DNA from: Phycisphaerales bacterium | Lineage (GTDB): Bacteria > Planctomycetota > Phycisphaerae > Phycisphaerales > UBA1924 | Length of the DNA: 64,000 nt | Reading direction: 5' to 3' | Assembly (NCBI GenBank): GCA_023382935.1 | Contig: JAHDXL010000002.1 | Span: 1 to 64,000 of the forward strand | In this document: positions 8,767-19,291 of the stretch, in pieces | Position numbering within the stretch: the stretch's first letter is position 1 | Layout of the letters: each line of letters opens with the position of its first letter | The notes under the pieces: generated by a model | Told to the model about the DNA's origin: nothing | What the model saw: the letters and a program-made list of their open reading frames with translations, nothing else | Database searches by the model: none | Made by a program: the position numbers and the translations under genes

Positions 8767-11700
8767 GCGCCGTGGCGACGCTGGCATCGCTGGTGCTCGG
8801 GCCGATTCAGTTTGATCGACCGATGTGGCTCATGCTCATCCCTGGACTCGGGCTGCTGACCTGGTGGATCGGCAGACGGAGCCTTGCCGGGCTGGACTCA
8901 AAGGTGCGGTGGGTTGCGTTCTTTGCGCGGCTGTTGGTGATCGGGCTGATCTCCGCGGCCTTGGCCGAGCCTGCCACCCGCCGAACCAGCAGGGACGTGT
9001 CGGTCACCATCGTTCAGGATCTCAGCCGATCGATTCCGCGCGTACTCGACGAACGCACCGATGCCTACATCGCCCAGGCGCGGGCGGCCTCGAAGAAGCC
9101 CGACGACCTTCTCGGGCTCGTGACGGCCGGTGTCAGCGCCTATGTGCAGATGCTCCCGAGCAGGAACGCGCAGGGTCTGGAGCGTCAGTTCGTCGGCGCC
9201 ACCGATGGCACGAACCTGGCGGAGGCGGTGCGCCTGGCGCTGGGCGTCATGCCGCAGGACGCCGCCAACCGTATCGTGCTGATTTCGGACGGGAACGAGA
9301 CGATCGGGAGTTTGCGTTCGGCGGCCGAGCACGCGCGGGCGGTGGGCGTGCCCATCGACGTCGTACCTGTGGAGTTGAAGTACGACGCCGAGGTGATCGT
9401 CGAGCGCGTGTCGCTGCCGGCCACGGTGCGCGGGGGCGAAGTGGTGAACGTCAAGGTGGTGATCACGGCCACCAGACCCACTGCCGGAAGGCTCATGCTC
9501 ACTCAGAATGGCGACCCGATCGACCTTGATCCGTCGTCGGATTCGATGGGCTACGAGGTGGTGCTCGACGCGGGCAAGAACGTGCTTTCGATCCCGGTAC
9601 CTCCGTCGCGCCCGGGCGCGCAGGAGTTCGAGGCCGAGTTTGTGCCCATCGGCGTGGTGAACGAGCAGGGATTCGTGACAGCCGCACCAGCCGACTCGGT
9701 GGTGGAGAACAACCGGGCGCAGGGTGTGACGTTCGTGGGGCGCGAGGGCTGGGTGCTGGTGGTAGCCGAGGAGTTTGAGGAGGCCGAGAGTTTCCGGCGC
9801 ATGCTGACCGAGTCTGACATCCGTCACGAGGTCATCACGGCCGACCTCATGCCCAACTCACTGACCGACCTCAACAGTTACGAGGCAATCATCCTGCTCA
9901 ATGAGCCGGCCTATCACTTCAACGAGCGCCAGCAGGAGAATCTGCGTCAGTACGTGCATGACACGGGCGGCGGGCTGCTGATGGTGGGCGGGCCGGAGAG
10001 TTTCGGCGCCGGCGGCTGGATCGGCTCGCCGCTGGAAGATGCCCTGCCCATTCGCTTGGACCCCCCGCAGAAGCGTCAGATGCCGCGCGGGGCGCTGGTG
10101 CTGGTCATCCACTCGGTCGAGATGCCCAACGGCGTGTATTGGGGCAAGCAGGTGTGCAATGCGGCTGTCGACGCCCTCTCCAGCCTCGATCTGGCGGGAA
10201 TCATCGAGGTCAACTGGTCACAGGGCGTGGACTGGGTGCACCCGCTGATCCCGCTGGGCGACCGCGTGGCCATCAAGCAGGCGATCAACAAACTCACCTT
10301 CGGCGACATGCAGGACTTCGGCCCCTCGCTCAACCTGGCGCTCAACGGGCTTCAGAACGCGGACGCGGGACAGAAGCACTGCATCGTGATTTCCGATGGC
10401 GACCCGACGCTCAGCCGCAGCATTCTCCAGCAATTTGTCGCGTCGGGCGTCAGCATTTCGGCTGTAGGCGTGTTCCCGCACAGCACGCGCGACTTCAACA
10501 CGCTCAAAGACATGGCCGAGTTCACAGGTGGCACCTTCTACCCCGTCAACTCGCAGGCGGCCCTCACGACGCTTCCCGAAATCTTCATCAAGGAAGCCCA
10601 GACCGTGAAGCGTTCGTTGATCTGGGAGGGCGAGCCCTTCAGCCCCGCCATCGTCGCGGCGCCGGTCGAGTCCATGCGCGGCATCACCGGCGTGCCGCCC
10701 ATCACCGGCTACGTCGTTGCCGCCGACCGCGGCGGATTGAGCATGGTCACGCTGCGCGGGCAGGAGGAAGATCCGGTGGCGGCGCAGTGGCAGTACGGAC
10801 TCGGGCGCGTGTACACGTTCACCAGTGACGCCAGTTCGCGATGGGCTGCGTCGTGGGTGGCCTGGCAGCAGTTCAAGGCCTTCTGGGAGCAGCAGGTGCG
10901 CTGGACCATGCGCCCGGGCGGCGATGCGAACATGCGCGTTTCGACGCGACAGGACGGCGACGACACCATCGTCGAAATCGAGGCCCTCGACGCGCAGGGC
11001 GAACGCATCAACTTCGCCAACTTTCAGGCTCGCGTGGCCCGTCCCGATGGCTCGGGTCAGGACGTGCAGATCCGCCAGGTCGGCCCGGGCTTGTTCCAGG
11101 GCACCATCAAGACCGAAATCGCCGGCTCCTACGTGCTCAACATGGCCTACAAATCGCCGGGCGCCGAGGGACAACCGCCGATTGAGGGCACGGTGCAGGC
11201 CGCCGTCACGCGGCCCTTCGCCGACGAGTTCCGCAACCTGACCGACAACCTGCCTTTGCTGCGCGATGTGGCCTCGCTCACTGGCGGGCGCGTCCTCCAG
11301 TGGAACCCCGGCGCCGACGACCTCTGGCGACGCGACGGGCTGACTATGCCCGTGGCCACGCGATCGATCTGGCTCTGGCTGGCGACCGTCGCGGTGGGCG
11401 TGTTTCTGCTCGACGTGGGCGTGCGACGCGTGCGTATCGACTTGCGAGCAGTTGCGCTCGGCCTGGTGCACGCCGTGCGCCGCGGGCCTGAGACCAAGGC
11501 CGGTCAACAGATGGACTCCCTGCACGCTGCTCGCGAAAAGGCGCGCCAGCGACTGGCGCAGCAGGCGTCGGCCGAGGAAAGGAAGCGAGCCGCTCGCAAG
11601 TTCGAAGCGGGTGGGGCGCCACCGAGTGCTGAGCCGGTGACACGGTCCGGTCCGCCGCAGCCCAGCGAAGGCAAGGCCAGGATCCTTACCGGGAAACCCA

Positions 11701-11798
11701 CACCGAAGCCCGGCGAAGCAGATGATGAAGAGGGCATGTCGCGCCTGCTCAAGGCCAAACGCCGTGCCCAGGACGAATACAAGGACGACGACAGGTGA
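8763..11798 (+). CDS. membrane vWA protein with class-I-glutamine-amidotransferase-like region
   Basis: About 1011 residues. GTG at 8763 overlaps the previous stop and has AGGAGG six bases upstream; an in-frame ATG at 8739 has a weaker site. Two N-terminal helices (~21-36 and ~50-67) precede a vWA domain with an intact MIDAS core, D86-L-S88-R-S90, facing the periplasm. Further on, GGGLLMVGGPESFGAGGW is typical of the amidotransferase-like fold found in this protein group. A second, degenerate vWA-like segment follows (ALVLVIHSVEMP ... HCIVISDGDP). A third helix near residue 880 leads into a charged cytosolic tail of ~130 residues. vWA proteins of this kind are encoded next to MoxR ATPases and are thought to be their clients or adaptors. 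Confidence 0.88.
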   Translation: MSAVATLASLVLGPIQFDRPMWLMLIPGLGLLTWWIGRRSLAGLDSKVRWVAFFARLLVIGLISAALAEPATRRTSRDVSVTIVQDLSRSIPRVLDERTDAYIAQARAASKKPDDLLGLVTAGVSAYVQMLPSRNAQGLERQFVGATDGTNLAEAVRLALGVMPQDAANRIVLISDGNETIGSLRSAAEHARAVGVPIDVVPVELKYDAEVIVERVSLPATVRGGEVVNVKVVITATRPTAGRLMLTQNGDPIDLDPSSDSMGYEVVLDAGKNVLSIPVPPSRPGAQEFEAEFVPIGVVNEQGFVTAAPADSVVENNRAQGVTFVGREGWVLVVAEEFEEAESFRRMLTESDIRHEVITADLMPNSLTDLNSYEAIILLNEPAYHFNERQQENLRQYVHDTGGGLLMVGGPESFGAGGWIGSPLEDALPIRLDPPQKRQMPRGALVLVIHSVEMPNGVYWGKQVCNAAVDALSSLDLAGIIEVNWSQGVDWVHPLIPLGDRVAIKQAINKLTFGDMQDFGPSLNLALNGLQNADAGQKHCIVISDGDPTLSRSILQQFVASGVSISAVGVFPHSTRDFNTLKDMAEFTGGTFYPVNSQAALTTLPEIFIKEAQTVKRSLIWEGEPFSPAIVAAPVESMRGITGVPPITGYVVAADRGGLSMVTLRGQEEDPVAAQWQYGLGRVYTFTSDASSRWAASWVAWQQFKAFWEQQVRWTMRPGGDANMRVSTRQDGDDTIVEIEALDAQGERINFANFQARVARPDGSGQDVQIRQVGPGLFQGTIKTEIAGSYVLNMAYKSPGAEGQPPIEGTVQAAVTRPFADEFRNLTDNLPLLRDVASLTGGRVLQWNPGADDLWRRDGLTMPVATRSIWLWLATVAVGVFLLDVGVRRVRIDLRAVALGLVHAVRRGPETKAGQQMDSLHAAREKARQRLAQQASAEERKRAARKFEAGGAPPSAEPVTRSGPPQPSEGKARILTGKPTPKPGEADDEEGMSRLLKAKRRAQDEYKDDDR

Positions 11799-11821
11799 CC
11801 CCGCGGTCAGGAGCGTGAATC

Positions 11822-12880
11822 ATGGCAGGAGTCGAAAACGTTCAATCCGCCGAAGTCAAGGCAGCCTGCGACCAGTTTCGCACCACCTTCGCCACCCTCA
11901 AGAGCGAGATCGGCAAGGTGATGGTCGGGCAGCACGAAGTCGTCGACGCGGTGCTCACCACGCTGTTCGCTGGCGGCAACGTGTTGCTCGAAGGCGTGCC
12001 CGGGCTGGGCAAAACACTGCTTGTCCGCACGCTGGCCGAGGCGCTGCACCTGCCGTTCAGCCGCATCCAGTTTACGCCCGACCTGATGCCCGCCGACGTC
12101 GTGGGCACGAACATCGTGACGGAAGATCCGGATACGGGACGCCGGCAGTTCGAGTTTCAGCAGGGCCCCATCTTCGCGCAGATCGTGCTGGCCGACGAAA
12201 TCAACCGCGCCACGCCAAAGACCCAGTCGGCCCTCCTCGAAGCCATGCAGGAACGCAGCGTCACCGTCGGTGGAGAAACCTACAAACTCCAGCAGCCCTT
12301 CCTCGTCCTCGCCACACAGAATCCCATCGAGCAGGAAGGCACCTACCCGCTCCCCGAGGCACAGTTGGACCGCTTCCTGCAGAAGGTCAACGTCGGCTAC
12401 TCGCAACTCGATGATCTAATGGTCATCCTCGATCGAACCACCGGCGCCGAGACGCCCAGGGTGAGGCCCGTGCTTGACGGCCCGGGCATTCTTGCCGCCC
12501 AGCAACTCATCCGCGGCGTCGTCATCGCCCCGCACGTCAAGGAGTATGCCGCCCGCATCGTGCTGGCCACGCACCCGGGCGGACGCTTCGCCGCCGGCGG
12601 CGACTCCGGACCGGTGAACCGCTACATCCGCTGCGGCGCCAGCCCGCGCGGGGCGCAGGCCCTGGTGCTGTGTGCCAAGGTTCGGGCCGTCACCGACGGG
12701 CGCTACCACGTCGGCAACCAGGACATCAAGGACGTGGCGATGAACTGCCTGCGGCACCGATTGCTGCTGAACTTCGAGGCCGAGGCTGATCGCGTCGATC
12801 CCGATGACATTGTGCGCCAGGTGCTGGAGATGACCCCGACCCAGCCCGTCGGCATGCCCGCGCCGGCGGTGAAGGCATGA
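11822..12880 (+). CDS. MoxR-family AAA+ ATPase
   Basis: A 352-residue AAA+ ATPase of the MoxR group, whose members help fold, insert metals into or assemble partner complexes together with vWA proteins. Walker A is GVPGLGKT (58-65) and Walker B VLADE (122-126), followed by INRATPKTQSALLEAM, the family sensor region. Length is normal. It lies 23 bases after the large vWA gene and 4 bases before the DUF58 gene, the usual MoxR-DUF58 order. Late residues include the expected lid domain (RHRLLLNFEAEAD). Confidence 0.95.
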   Translation: MAGVENVQSAEVKAACDQFRTTFATLKSEIGKVMVGQHEVVDAVLTTLFAGGNVLLEGVPGLGKTLLVRTLAEALHLPFSRIQFTPDLMPADVVGTNIVTEDPDTGRRQFEFQQGPIFAQIVLADEINRATPKTQSALLEAMQERSVTVGGETYKLQQPFLVLATQNPIEQEGTYPLPEAQLDRFLQKVNVGYSQLDDLMVILDRTTGAETPRVRPVLDGPGILAAQQLIRGVVIAPHVKEYAARIVLATHPGGRFAAGGDSGPVNRYIRCGASPRGAQALVLCAKVRAVTDGRYHVGNQDIKDVAMNCLRHRLLLNFEAEADRVDPDDIVRQVLEMTPTQPVGMPAPAVKA

Positions 12881-12884
12881 CTCC

Positions 12885-13901
12885 ATGCTCCGCACCCCGA
12901 ATCCAACCCGACCCAAGGCCATCGACGAACTGCTTGATTCGAAACTCATCGCTCGCATCGGGCAACTCGACCTGACCAGCCGCAAGATCTTCGCCGGCAA
13001 ACTCAAGGGCGAACGCCGCAGCAAGAAGCGCGGCGAATCCGTCGAGTTCGCCGATCACCGCCCCTACGTCTCCGGCGACGATCTGCGCCACATCGACTGG
13101 AACATCTATGGACGTCTCGACCGCTTCTTCTTGAAACTCTTCATGGAGGAGGAAGACCTCTCCCTCCACATCGTGCTCGACTGCTCGGAAAGCACGGACT
13201 GCGGAAATCCCAGCAAGTTCCTCTACATGCAGCAAACGGCCATGGCGCTGGGGTATATCGGGCTGGTCAATCTCAACCGCGTGGCCGTGACCGCCATCGG
13301 CGGGCTGTTCGTGCCGCCCGGCATGACCGACAAGGAGGCCGCGGATCTGCACGCCGCTGGCACAGCCATCGGTGACACGGGCGTCCCGCCCGTAGGTGAC
13401 GACGCATCGCCCGTCTACAACATTCGCGACCTGCGCGGCCGCCGGCGCGTGCAGGATTTGGCCCGCTTTCTCTGCTCGCTGCGCCCGACCGGCGGCACGT
13501 CATTTGCCGAGCAGGCCAAGCGCATCGCGCTCACCCGTCGCGGCAAGGGCGTCATGGTCGTCCTGTCCGACTTCTTCATGAAGGAGGGATATGAAAGCGG
13601 GCTGCGCCTGCTCGTCGGCCGCGGCTACGACCTCTTCGCCATCCAGATCCTCAGCCCCCAGGAAGTCGAGCCCGACATCAAGGGCGACCTGCGCCTGCGC
13701 GACGTCGAAGACTACGACATGGCCGAGGTCACCATCTCCGCGCCGCTGCTCAAGAAGTACAAGCAGGTACTGGAAGCCTATTGCGGCGGGCTGCGCGACT
13801 TCTGTTCCCGACGCGAGATCACATGCCTGACCGTCCAGAGCAACATGCCCATCGACTCTCTCCTGCTCGATTACCTGCGGAAGCGAGGGCTGCTGCGATG
13901 A
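12885..13901 (+). CDS. DUF58 / vWA-like protein (MoxR partner)
   Basis: A 338-residue cytosolic DUF58 protein. The hallmark YVSGDDLRHIDWNIYGRL lies at ~61-78, followed by the vWA-like strand with D99-x-S101-x-S103, so the metal site looks intact. Together with the upstream MoxR gene (4-base gap) it forms the widespread MoxR-DUF58 pair. One oddity is a Gly/Asp-rich insert at residues ~155-180 containing TGVPPVG, encoded by a 17-base palindrome that also occurs in a noncoding region of this window. The insert sits between conserved strands, so it is probably a tolerated surface loop. Confidence 0.92.
   Translation: MLRTPNPTRPKAIDELLDSKLIARIGQLDLTSRKIFAGKLKGERRSKKRGESVEFADHRPYVSGDDLRHIDWNIYGRLDRFFLKLFMEEEDLSLHIVLDCSESTDCGNPSKFLYMQQTAMALGYIGLVNLNRVAVTAIGGLFVPPGMTDKEAADLHAAGTAIGDTGVPPVGDDASPVYNIRDLRGRRRVQDLARFLCSLRPTGGTSFAEQAKRIALTRRGKGVMVVLSDFFMKEGYESGLRLLVGRGYDLFAIQILSPQEVEPDIKGDLRLRDVEDYDMAEVTISAPLLKKYKQVLEAYCGGLRDFCSRREITCLTVQSNMPIDSLLLDYLRKRGLLR
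13377..13393. repeat. REP-like palindrome inside the DUF58 gene
   Basis: ACGGGCG, loop TCC, CGCCCGT: a perfect 7-bp inverted repeat identical over 17 bases to the copy at 30361-30377. Here it is translated as TGVPPVG. Confidence 0.6.
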
Positions 13902-13989
13902 GAACGACGCGGAAGCAGCACGGTGCACAAGCACAGAGTGGTGCTCTGCGCCTTCGTGCCGTCGTCGCCCCCTGCCCGGAGGCGACGCA

Positions 13990-16146
13990 ATGACCTGGGC
14001 CACTCCCATGCTGGCCATCATCGCTGCGGCCATCGCCGTGCCGACGCTTATCATCCTCTACTTCCTCAAACTGCGCCGGCGCGACGTGGAGATTTCTTCG
14101 ACGCTTCTGTGGAAGAAGGCCATCCAGGATCTCCAGGCCAACGCTCCCTTCCAGCGGCTCCGCCGAAACCTGCTGCTGTTCCTGCAACTGCTGGTGCTCG
14201 CGGCCGCCATTCTCGCTCTCGCGCAGCCCCAGATCATGTCGCAGCGCACCACCGGCGAACTCAAGATCATCATGATCGACCGTTCCGCCTCGATGAACGC
14301 GCTCGACGGGCAGCCCGATACCACGCGCAAGATCTCCCGCCTCGACCGCGCCAAGGAACTGGCCATCGACGAAGTCAACGCCATGCGTGAGGCCGGGCTG
14401 TTCGGCGATCAGAAGGCCGACCAGGCCATGGTCATCGCCTTTGACACCACGGCCGTCGTCGTGCAGCAGTTCACCAGCGACAAGGATGCCCTCCGCACCG
14501 CTATCCGGTCGATTCAGCCCGGGCAGGGTCCGTCTGCTCTCGGTGAGGCGATGCAACTGGCCAAGAGCCGCAAGCCGCCTCGCATCTTCCTCGACAACGC
14601 GGGCGACGAGTCTCAAGCCGGCACGCCCACGCCGGTCGAAGGGCTCACCGCTGGCCCGCCGCAGCAGATTCACATCTTCTCCGACGGGCGACTTCGCGAC
14701 GCCGATCGGGTCGTCCCCGCGGCGGAGGACTCTGTCTTCTTCCACGCGCTGGGCGACCAGACTGCCCGCAACATCGGCATCACGGCCGTGCGCGCCGAGC
14801 GCAGTTACGAAAACCCGGTCGATCTGACCGTGTTCGCCTCGATCGAGAGCACGGATGCGGTTCCTCGCGATGTCGACGTGGAACTGCGAGTCGACGGCGT
14901 GCCGGTCGCCACGCGCCGCATCAGGGTGCCCGCATCCTTCGCTTCGGCCACGGTGACCAGTGACAGCAGGACTGATGGTGAGCCCGCCGCCTCGCGACCG
15001 GCCCCCGGCGCGACAGGCATCGCATTCCCCTTCGCACTCGCGCAGGGAGCGCTAGTCGAAGTTCGCCTCATCACCGGCGACGACGTGGCTGGAAACGTGC
15101 TCGAGGCCGATGATCGCGGCTACCTGATCGTGCCCCCGGCTCGACAGACCGCCGTTGCGGTCGTCTCGCAGAGCGACATCTTCCTTTCCGAAGCACTGGG
15201 CGGCATGCCGCTCTCCCGACTGGATTCACTCACGCCCACGCAGTATCAGGCCAAACTCGCTGACGGCTCGGCAGCCGAGTACGACGTCGTTCTGCTCGAC
15301 CGTTACCTTCCCCCCACGTCGAGCGGCCGGGGCGAACCGCTGCCGCCTGGGCGCTGGTTGGTCTTCGGCGCCGTTCCGGCTGGACAGGGCGGGCTGATCG
15401 ACGAGGGCGATGCGGGAGTGGCGACCATCATCGACGCGCGCACCGACCACCCGGTGCTGCGCCCCCTCACCCTCGACCCGCTGGTCATTGGCAAGTCACG
15501 TCGCGTCAGGATTCCCTCGGATTCCAACGCCCGCTCACTGGCCGACACCGCCGAGGGCCCCGCCATCATCGAAATGTCCGGCGTCGAGTATCGCGCCCTC
15601 GTCGTCCCCTGGAACGTCGAACAGTCCAACTGGCCTTTCCAGGTCAACTACGTCATCTTCTTGGCCGCCAGCGTCGAGTATCTCTCCTCCGATTTGTTCT
15701 CCGAGGCCGAGGCCGCGGGCGCCGCACGACAGTTCCGCCCCGGCGATATCCTCGTTGACCGACTCCCTCTCGACGCAACCAGCGTGGACGTCACGCGCGT
15801 TCCCGGAGGCACGCCGATTGCCACCACGCCCACCGGCGATGGGCGCATCACCTTCGGCCCGCTCGAAAACACCGGCGTCTACCGCATCCGCTGGACCGGC
15901 TCGGCCGGAGCAACCGACGTGGTCGACTCCGGGCGTGTCTCCCGCTTCTTCGCTTCCAACATCGAGAGTTCCGCCGAGTCCGACGTGCGCCGCGTCGAGA
16001 AACTTGTTCTTGGCTCGCAGACCCTTTCGCCCGAGCAGGGCGAAACCCGCGCCGAGGTTCGGCGCCTTTGGCCGTGGCTGCTGCTGGCGGCATTGGGCAT
16101 CATCATGTTCGAGTGGTTCATCTACAACCGCAAGGTGTACGTGTGA
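13990..16146 (+). CDS. BatA-like membrane vWA protein
   Basis: A 718-residue membrane protein of the BatA/aerotolerance group. The N-terminal helix (~8-25) runs into LKLRRRDVEISSTLLWKKAIQDLQ, the BatA-type N-terminal region, and a second helix (~61-78) precedes the vWA domain. The MIDAS core D97-R-S99-A-S101 is intact. The large middle region is periplasmic and the last ~25 residues form a membrane helix (WPWLLLAALGIIMFEWF). Its gene is 88 bases after DUF58, the largest gap in this set; its stop shares one base with the next start (TGATG). It is expected to interact with the MoxR ATPase. Confidence 0.9.
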   Translation: MTWATPMLAIIAAAIAVPTLIILYFLKLRRRDVEISSTLLWKKAIQDLQANAPFQRLRRNLLLFLQLLVLAAAILALAQPQIMSQRTTGELKIIMIDRSASMNALDGQPDTTRKISRLDRAKELAIDEVNAMREAGLFGDQKADQAMVIAFDTTAVVVQQFTSDKDALRTAIRSIQPGQGPSALGEAMQLAKSRKPPRIFLDNAGDESQAGTPTPVEGLTAGPPQQIHIFSDGRLRDADRVVPAAEDSVFFHALGDQTARNIGITAVRAERSYENPVDLTVFASIESTDAVPRDVDVELRVDGVPVATRRIRVPASFASATVTSDSRTDGEPAASRPAPGATGIAFPFALAQGALVEVRLITGDDVAGNVLEADDRGYLIVPPARQTAVAVVSQSDIFLSEALGGMPLSRLDSLTPTQYQAKLADGSAAEYDVVLLDRYLPPTSSGRGEPLPPGRWLVFGAVPAGQGGLIDEGDAGVATIIDARTDHPVLRPLTLDPLVIGKSRRVRIPSDSNARSLADTAEGPAIIEMSGVEYRALVVPWNVEQSNWPFQVNYVIFLAASVEYLSSDLFSEAEAAGAARQFRPGDILVDRLPLDATSVDVTRVPGGTPIATTPTGDGRITFGPLENTGVYRIRWTGSAGATDVVDSGRVSRFFASNIESSAESDVRRVEKLVLGSQTLSPEQGETRAEVRRLWPWLLLAALGIIMFEWFIYNRKVYV

Positions 16147-18358
16147 TGCGAACGCGCCTGCTGCTCATGCTGGTTCTGTCTCTGTCTGTGCTCGTTGCGC
16201 CGGCGACCCGTGCTCAACTCCCGCAGCGAGATGATGACCAGATCATCATCGTGCCCTCTTTCGGCTTCGACTCGATCATGCCCGCCGAACGCTGGGGCCC
16301 GATTCGATTCACCATCACCTCGCCGCAGCGGCACCTCGTCGGCTTGCTTTCGCTCACCTACCCCCAGGATGGCTCGCAGGCCTTCGTCGCTTCCATGCCC
16401 GTCACGCTCACGGCCGGTACGCCCACAGCCATCGACTTTGCCGTCTGCCTGCCTCGCTCGGTCGACCGCATGACGCTGGCCATGCAGAACGACCGAGGGC
16501 GTCCGATCTTCACCGAAACGTTTCGCATTTCTGGTTCGGGCGGTCCTTTGGCCGACCTGTCGGCCACGTTCGTCCCTCCCTCGCTCGTCGATCAGCGCAT
16601 CACCATCCTTTCGCTCGGAATTGACGACCTTCAGCAGGCGGGCGATCTCTGGTCGCGCTCGCTCTTCGTCCCTTCGATCTGGAGCAGCGGACCACAGAAT
16701 GAGCCCCTCGAGTTCGAACAGCGCTACCGCGTCTCCACCCTCGCGCCGGAGAGTGCCTTTGCCGCCTGGCCCGCGTACCAAGGCCTTGTCGCCCTCGTGG
16801 CCGACGCCTCCAGCCTCGGACGCCTCCCCGAGCGCGTTCGGCGTGAACTGCTCCATTATCTCCAGGGCGGTGGCACCCTCATCCTCCGCGTTGATGACAA
16901 CTCCGACGTGTGGCGACGCTGGCTGCCCGCCTCTTCACACTGGGATGTTCTCACGCTTGACGAGCGACGCCCTGTTGAAGTGCCCGGCGGTCTGGCCGCT
17001 CGTGTTCCACCGCGCGCCAAGGCCGCGGGCCTGTTCACTGCGGACTCGCTCGAAACCGCATCTTCCATCACCGCCCGCGCGGTGCGTCTGACTTCGCGCT
17101 CCGCGCAACTGGGCTTCGAGCCTCTGTGGCCGATTGACGACCAACGGTCCCTGGCTGCACGCGGACCAGTGGGCTTCGGCACTCTCATCGTCCTCGGCTA
17201 CGACCCCGCTCACTTGTCGGCCCTGCGGTCGGCGTCCGGCGCTGCCGCCGGGTGGGCCGCCACGCTGGACGCCGTCATCACGCACGATCGGTCCCCGGGT
17301 GGCACCGTGTGGTCCTACCAGTACAGTTCCGGTGCCTCGATCGCCAACACGCAGTCCATCGCCGCCCTGGTTGATTCGGCCGTGGTCGGCGGCGGCATCT
17401 CCGTCCTCGCACTGGTGCTCGTGGTGCTCATGCTCATCGCATTGGCCGTCGCCATCGGGCCATTCGACGCCATCTTCCTCAAACTCCGTGGCAAGCGACA
17501 CTGGTCGTGGCTCACCGCCTCCGGATGGATCACGCTCTTCTCCGGGTTCATGCTCGTCTTCCCCGAACTGCAGCACAGCGACATCTCCGTGCTCACCCGC
17601 TCCGTCATGACCGACGCACTGCTCGACGAGAACGCCAACGCCATCGTCTCCTGGAAAACCGGGCTCAACGTGGCCTATGCCGGGCAGAACGGTCTCATCG
17701 GCCCGCTCGATGAGCGCGCCGGAGCCTGGTGGCGCGGCGTCTCCCCGCTCCAGAACTGGTACTTCGACGGCAGCAAGCCGACCCTCAGCCCCCTTCGCGC
17801 GCTCCAGCAGCCGCTGCCCGGTCCCGATGGGGCCCGCGCCTCCTGCTTGCTTCAACTTCCGTCTCAGCGCGTGTGGACCGTGCGTGCCACCATGGATTGT
17901 GCGCCCGACCTGCCGCCCATCGTCGCACGCCTTGAACGATCGGGCTCTGCCTACACTGTCCATCTCGGACAGGCCGATCTGCGGATCACATCGCTGCGTG
18001 TTCTTGCGGGCAGTCAACCGCTGGAAGCACGCAGCGCCCGGCCCGGGCAATCCATCTCTCTCGTCCCCTACGTGCCCTTCAACCGCGATGATGATCCTTC
18101 TCCCACCTCCACCGCGCCTTCTCAGCGTGACAGTGTGATTTCGGCGCTCCCCGCAGGATACCTTGCTGATTTGCCAGGCCCCGATGAGCGCACGCACGCC
18201 ATACTCCAGATGCTCAAAGCCGGTCACTACGCGCTCGTTGCCATTGAATACGAGACTGACCACCCCGATCTGCGCCTCATCGGCGCAGAACGCACGCGCT
18301 GCATCGGCGCCGTCCGCCTCCTCGTTCCCATCATCGATTCCGCCCCGGAGTCTTCCCC

Positions 18359-18362
<4 letters not shown>
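16146..18362 (+). CDS. exported/membrane protein of the MoxR-vWA cluster
   Basis: A 738-residue protein not assigned to a named family. The start at 16146 overlaps the previous stop and gives a clear signal peptide (RTRLLLMLVLSLSVLVAPA, cleavage near TRAQ). A region around residues 210-260 (LVALVADASSLGRLPE ... LHYLQGGGTLILRVDD) resembles the amidotransferase-like fold of other proteins in MoxR operons. Two membrane helices near residues ~415-440 and ~455-475 follow, then a beta-rich C-terminal third. The layout is like large membrane proteins found with BatA-type operons. Coupling with its neighbours suggests a role in the same complex. Confidence 0.8.
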
Positions 18363-19287
<925 letters not shown>

Positions 19288-19291
<4 letters not shown>

